Assembly (NCBI RefSeq): GCF_014898815.1
Contig: NW_026515548.1
Span: 788,501 to 852,500 of the forward strand
Source of the DNA: Panonychus citri
Lineage: Eukaryota; Arthropoda; Arachnida; Trombidiformes; Tetranychidae
Reading direction: 5' to 3'
DNA: 64,000 nucleotides
The notes under the pieces were generated by a model that saw only the letters and a program-made list of their open reading frames with translations, was not told the DNA's origin and searched no databases. The position numbers and the translations under genes are program-made. Each line of letters begins with the position of its first letter. Position 1 is the first letter of the stretch. Below, piece after piece: positions 59,401 to 64,000 of the stretch.

Positions 59401-60022
59401 GTTATTCAATATTTTCTTCGTTCTCTTTTATCCCAAACTAATACATTTTCTCATTCAGTTATGTCCATCATTTGGTCATCATCTCTTTTCCAGTGTTGAT
59501 CAAAGATGAATTTCATTCATGTTCATCCAACTAATCGAATTAGACATTTGCCTAATCTGATATTATTTCTGTTTCCCTTTTCTCTCTCTCTTCTTTTTCC
59601 TTTGTGTGAACTTTTTTTCTTTGCTTCTCTACGATTTTCCTTTCAATTCTACTGTCGGCATGACATGTTTTCCCGGTGGCAATGGACTGCGTCGTAGAGG
59701 TCGACAGACCTATACACGCTATCAGACTCTTGAATTAGAAAAAGAATTTCATACAAGTCATTATCTAACTCGACGTCGTCGAATTGAATTGGCTCATGCT
59801 TTGTGTCTAACAGAGCGTCAGATTAAAATATGGTTTCAAAATCGACGAATGAAATTGAAAAAAGAGCTACAAGCAATTAAGGAGCTTAATGAGCAAGAGA
59901 AATCAACTCGATCATCTTCCAATACCAATTCATCAAACAACAATTCAACCAATCATTCATCTTCTTCCCATAATCACCGAGGTTCAGCAACTGGACATTC
60001 AAATGGACCCGTTAAAACGTGA
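56466..60022 (+). CDS. Ubx: Ultrabithorax (Hox)
   Basis: Exon 1 is 56466-56796: MMNTNFDHSFYQTGHDPH, a His/Asn-rich run, an Ala run, and NFYPWMTPIS, the hexapeptide that contacts Extradenticle. It ends in phase 1 before GTAAGC. The homeobox exon ends at the stop at 60020-60022 and encodes GGNGLRRRGRQTYTRYQT, TSHYLTRRRRIELAHALCL, then TERQIKIWFQNRRMKLKK. The UbdA peptide ELQAIKELNEQEK follows, then a Ser/Asn-rich tail without the insect QA/poly-Ala motif. UbdA with QTYTRYQT indicates Ubx, not abd-A. The product is a Hox transcription factor for posterior body regions. The homeobox exon's 5' edge is a problem: the frame opens after TGA 59558 but no AG occurs from 59543 to 59695. A phase-compatible join would be at 59655, after TG. 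Protein of about 232 aa if so spliced. Confidence 0.88.
56839..59600. other. Ubx intron
   Basis: About 2.8 kb of AT-rich sequence with CATCATC/GATGATG simple runs (57415-57455, 58245-58290) and a perfect AATTATAATTATTG-type palindrome near 57744-57790. A dispersed repeat lies at 59119-59265. Short frames here are low-complexity. No microexon was recognised, though small Ubx microexons could be missed by eye. Confidence 0.45.
59119..59265 (+). repeat. Dispersed repeat, copy 1
   Basis: This stretch is similar to 62322-62455, both containing CACCTAAGAGCACCTTA, then TTTTATTGCCTATTTTAAGG and AGTTTTAACCT in order. It starts with a GGTGGTCATCACC near-palindrome. Same orientation, no coding capacity, type unknown. 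Confidence 0.65.
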
Positions 60023-60778
60023 ATCAATCATGAAGCTCATCATCAAATCTTCAGAAGAGAAAACAAAAACACCAACATACTCAATCATCTTCATCATCGA
60101 AATGACCATCAACAAATAGGAAATTCAAATGAAAGTCATGATGTGAACTCCAACTGTAACGTAACTTTATATACTTTTTATTCAACATTATCAATTTCGA
60201 ATTCGAATTCAGAACTTTTATTTTTTTCGTTTTCGAAAATCAGATAAAAGTTAGTGCTAATTTTCAGATATCGATCTGAATTCAACAATTGAAGTCAATT
60301 TATTTAACTATTTCTCTCTCTCCCTCTCTCAATTGAAGTATATCAACTATCATATTGATCAACTAATAGTATTATTAATGCTTATCAGCTCATCATTTAT
60401 AATTAATTACAATCATCATCATTAGATTAATAGTCACAAATTAAAAAGATATTATTTCATCTTCTCTCACAGTTCTCTTACTTTTGTCTTCTTTCCATCA
60501 TCATTATCATCCACTCAATGTATGCATTTCCCTTTCTCCCTGAACCCAATACCCTTTTTATCATGATTATCATCAACACACACAATTAACAATCAACTAA
60601 TTGTCATGATAAGTGAAAATTAGCCATAAGAAAACAATGAATCTTCATAACTCATCCAATCCCATCATTTTCAATCTTCATAACTATTATCATTTTTGCT
60701 CTGTGAAAAGTTTTTATCTAATTTAATTTACTTAATTTAATTAACTTTGAACCAAAATTTTGTTTCCGTTTCCTTTTT

Positions 60779-60844
<66 letters not shown>

Positions 60845-62321
60845 TTTGTTTCTCTCAACTATCAATAGATTTTCATGATTCTCATCATCCTGATGAACTT
60901 TTTTTCCTCTATTTTGTTTTCTAACAAAAAGAAAGTTTTTTTTTCTTATACTCACAATTCAATCACCTGAAGGAACGAATAATGTTCAAGATATTGGACA
61001 TTCACCTTGATTATCTTCCTCTGATGATGATTATGATGATAATTGAGAAATGATATCGATATTAGATATAGAAAGAGTGTGAGAATGAAATATTTCAAGG
61101 TAAACTGTCTTAAATCAATTCTACCCAATTAACTATTCCAATGATCATTAAAAATCATCCTTGTCATTAATTAACTCTCACTTCCACCCTTGAACATCCA
61201 GCAGACAATTTTGATCACTTTCTAATCATTACGATTATAAATATAATATAAATTATTTGTGTGCTTACCCTTTAATCTAGATAACTAATTAATCCAATTA
61301 AATGGCACTTTAATTACAAATCCCTTCCCTTTCATGATAAAAAAAATACCTAAAACCAACGCCAACAATAAACTCGATAATTTCAAATTCAAATGACACT
61401 TTTTTCAATTCAATGTAATCTTAATCTCTGCTCTCTCTCTCTCTCTTTCACTTTCTCTCTCATCTTAATCCACCTCCAACATCAATGAATAATAAAGGAA
61501 AAAACAAAAAGTAATTATAATCGATGCTAAAAAAACTATCACCATGAAAATGAATGAATTGTTTCAAGTAATCAACTTAATCTATAGTTAGTTAGTTGCA
61601 ACATCAATGAACTTTTGCTGAATTTACAGATTATCAGAGGCTCTTTTTTTAGCCCTCCCTCTTACGATATATTACTCATCATGTGTAATTTGTGTGTGTA
61701 TGTGTGTGTGGGGTTGGAATGATAATCTTCAGAGGATTTGAACTCAAGGATAACCTCAATTTATGAGAGTTGCTTTTGCTTTGCTTCAGTTAAGTTGATT
61801 ATTTCAATTAACTTAAATTGAACAAAAACTGCAAAGATAAGGAGGAAAAGGAAAAAGTTTCTCTATATTAACTTTAAATGAACCTATAAAAATTCAAGAT
61901 GAAAACCATCAATTCGGGTTCACTTTTAGGTTACGCCATCGAATTTGTTTCAAGTTCTAATACAAGTGTCGCCATCTATTGGATATCATTAGTATTTCTC
62001 TCGATATTTTTACTCTTTTTCTTTAATTCATAAGAAAAACTAATTATTTCCTTTTCTTAACTAATCGAACCATTGACTTCAAGTTGATCTCTTGTTTTGT
62101 TTGTACAAAATAACTTTCGAATAGCTGATTTGATTTAATTGTTAGAATACAAATGAGATTTTTTCTTTTCTTTCTTTCTCTCTCTCTCTTTCTTCGATCA
62201 ATTTTGTGTATTTGATTATATGATTTAAACAATTAGCCTCATTGAATTTGGATCTCTCATAATTATCCATCTCAAGCCTTAGTCTCTCACATTAAAAGCC
62301 CTTAGGCTAGTTAACTTAATC
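60023..62321. other. Ubx 3' UTR and downstream non-coding DNA
   Basis: AT-rich, with long pyrimidine tracts at 60784-60839, 61430-61460 and 62170-62195, and a TG tract at 61691-61708. The open frames here are shadows of these tracts. No gene was recognised. Confidence 0.45.
60784..60839. repeat. (CT)n microsatellite
   Basis: 56 bp of uninterrupted CT dinucleotides, read as GA on the minus strand, about 0.75 kb downstream of the Ubx stop codon. Confidence 0.95.
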
Positions 62322-62455
62322 GGTGGTCACCACCTAAGAGCACCTTAGGTAACCTTATTTGATTGTTACTTCTTCTTTTATTACCTATTTATGGGTAAAC
62401 CTTTAAAAACCAATAAAAAAAGTTATAGTTTTAACCTCGTAAAAGTATCAATAAG
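62322..62455 (+). repeat. Dispersed repeat, copy 2
   Basis: Partner of 59119-59265. Here the start is a perfect palindrome, GGTGGTCACCACC, followed by TAAGAGCACCTTAGGTAACC. Both copies lie in the Ubx neighbourhood. Confidence 0.65.
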
Positions 62456-63342
62456 GTCAACAAGTTACAACAATTAGTGATGGTCATTAAAGAAAAGTGT
62501 AATTAAAATATGTTGGATTGATATTTTTCCATCTTTTCTATGATAAATGTTAATTTCATTCATTTGGGTGTAATTTACATTCATCTCGTGTAAATTCACA
62601 TTGTTTGTGAATAAAAAAATCAAACATTTATCAGATGATTTTAGTTGATGATTAAATTAATTATCAATGACAATCAATCGCCTCACTAATTGTTACCTTG
62701 AATTTGATGAAAAAAAATTGATTCAAATGTTAACCAATCGATGGCAGCACATTGAGCACAATAAATTTCACTGGTTCGTTAATTTAAATTGCTTTTTAAA
62801 CACCAATTAAAAAACACGATTAACAATCAACTAATCACCTCTAATGATTTCGATACAAAAACAATTCATGAAAACCTCAACACTTGAAATACAAAAGATT
62901 CAGAATCAATTGAAAACTGATCAAGTGACAATTAACCTTTGAAATGAAAATTCAATTACTTTGAATCAATTCAAATGTCAATGTTCACATCTGATTGTTT
63001 CAAAGACAATTAAATTCACTTAATTATCTCAACTGTTTATGATGCCACAGTTAATTAATTTCTTAATGGTAGTAAACAAACAGTTAAACAATTGAACAAT
63101 TGAAAATAATGAAGAAAATTTAAAATCAATGATTAGATTTCCAACTAAGAGATGGCGTTAACTTTTCGTTTTTTTGTCAACTTGGTTAATATTTTGCTCG
63201 CAATTAACTTAACCATTATTGTGACAATTTAAATTATTCCAATTAGAATCCCAATTAGTAATTGTAAACATCAACTAGTTAACTGAAGCAAAGCAAAGCA
63301 AATCAATATCCAATCGATTAAGTTTATTGATCAACAATCATC
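62456..63342. other. Intergenic 5' of the DCST-like gene
   Basis: AT-rich sequence expected to hold the promoter of the DCST-like gene. GAAGCAAAGCAAAGCAAATC just upstream of the start is a short tandem run. Nothing else was seen. Confidence 0.4.
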
Positions 63343-63928
63343 ATGTTCAACTTGAAAGTTTATCTTTACGATTTGATCTTAGACCCGAAAGGTAGAAAGT
63401 ACAAGGGTCACCGACGGATATTATGTTTCCCTTTTGGCCTATTAGCGGGTTACCTATTCTATATTTCATTTATCAAACGGTTGAGTTTGCCTGAAGAAGT
63501 TGAAGGAACTTTGTTTCCAATAGTAATTTTACTTTACACTCTATCTTATTGTTTATCGAGACAATTTCGTGCAATTACTTGTTTAATCGGACCAACTCTT
63601 GCAGGTCAAGTTGGTCGATCTTATTTATATCTATTATTTTTCAACGGTGCTATTCAATATCCAACCTCGAATCTACTCAAAAATACTTATGAAGCATCTC
63701 GAGTGTTTGCTTGTACAATTATGTTCCATAAGAATGCAACCGAACAGAAATTTCGACTCGTCTTCGAGCCGTATATTGGCTTTTTCAAGGGAATGCTCGA
63801 AGGATCAAAGGAAATCGGAAATGAGCCAAATTTCCTCGGCCAAATGGAAGAAGAACTTATGAAAGTAGATGCAGATAATAAGAAAGCCATGTTGGAAGAG
63901 ATCGAAAAAGGCGACGCCATAACAAAAA
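63343..63928 (+). CDS. DC-STAMP-like (DCST1/2, sneaky-type), first exon, runs off window
   Basis: The ATG at 63343 opens a frame of 195 codons to a GTAAGAAT donor at 63929; continuing past it hits a stop at 63954, so the gene extends beyond the window. The N-terminus has two or three hydrophobic segments (ILCFPFGLLAGYLFYISFI, LFPIVILLYTLSYCL) and then the family signature SRQFRAITCLIGPTLAGQVG, RSYLYLLFFNGAIQYPTSNL, and RVFACTI. This matches the N-terminal part of DCST1/DCST2. In Drosophila (sneaky) and C. elegans (spe-42/spe-49) these multi-pass proteins act in sperm for gamete fusion or sperm membrane breakdown. A role here is inferred from family. The RING-like C-terminus would lie outside the window. 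Confidence 0.8.
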
Positions 63929-64000
63929 GTAAGAATCTAACCAATTCTATCTAATTAATATCCATCATATTTGTTGCCACTAAATTCAAACTTCGAAATC

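Noticed and set aside
59506..59697. Plus-strand ORF upstream of the Ubx homeobox
   Set aside because: It is in a different frame from the homeobox and is a translation of the pyrimidine tract.
60737..60955. Minus-strand ORF with Arg-Glu repeats
   Set aside because: It is a translation of the (CT)n microsatellite.
1..64000. tRNA, rRNA or CRISPR features
   Set aside because: None was recognised by reading. CRISPR is not expected in an animal genome, and tRNAs were not systematically scanned.

Overview
The window is arthropod nuclear DNA. Genes are compact, introns are short and AT-rich with GT-AG ends, and the proteins are animal-type. The Hox content is Abd-B next to Ubx with no abd-A between them. 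That absence, the small introns and the AT-rich intergenic DNA suggest an acariform mite, probably spider-mite-like (Tetranychus urticae is reported to lack abd-A). The species assignment is inference.

Positions 1-20.2 kb form a dense, ordinary housekeeping block: CFAP36 (-), 5-oxoprolinase OPLAH (-), the pseudokinase STRAD (+), syntaxin-1 (-), the H4K20 methyltransferase KMT5A (+), a NIPA magnesium-transporter relative (+), TRIP4/ASC-1 (-, with an apparent one-base frameshift) and SPT5 (+). Syntaxin-1/KMT5A and TRIP4/SPT5 are close divergent pairs; STRAD/syntaxin-1 and NIPA/TRIP4 converge.

Positions 20.2-31.5 kb are gene-poor Hox-type DNA holding one coding exon, the Abd-B homeobox exon (-). 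It is flanked by two direct copies of a roughly 1.4 kb non-coding block.

Positions 31.5-56.8 kb are heavily rearranged. Two nearly identical inverted arms (about 31.56-33.94 and 54.20-56.84 kb) each carry Ubx exon 1 (with its FYPWM motif) and a broken contactin-like Ig/FN3 fragment. Between them lie about 20 kb of decayed Ty3/gypsy and Ty1/copia elements, MITEs, an interstitial (TTAGG)n tract, a mariner, and a direct second copy of the STRAD-syntaxin-1 segment from 8.76-11.18 kb. That copy landed in frame inside the mariner transposase, giving an open chimera: a transposase with its DD34D triad joined to the STRAD C-lobe. One arm also holds a 262 bp hAT-type MITE with a perfect 8 bp target duplication that the other arm lacks.

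Positions 56.4-60.0 kb carry Ubx (+): exon 1, an intron of about 2.9 kb, and the homeobox exon. No AG acceptor exists in the open frame before that exon. The minus-strand Ubx exon-1 copy at 31.6 kb has no homeobox of its own. It faces the Abd-B homeobox exon with a matching splice phase, so a Ubx/Abd-B hybrid transcript is conceivable. The window ends in the first exon of a DCST1/2 (sneaky-like) gamete-fusion gene.

The most interesting material is the Hox/transposon rearrangement and the transposase-pseudokinase chimera. Because the arms are nearly identical, assembly error must be excluded first.
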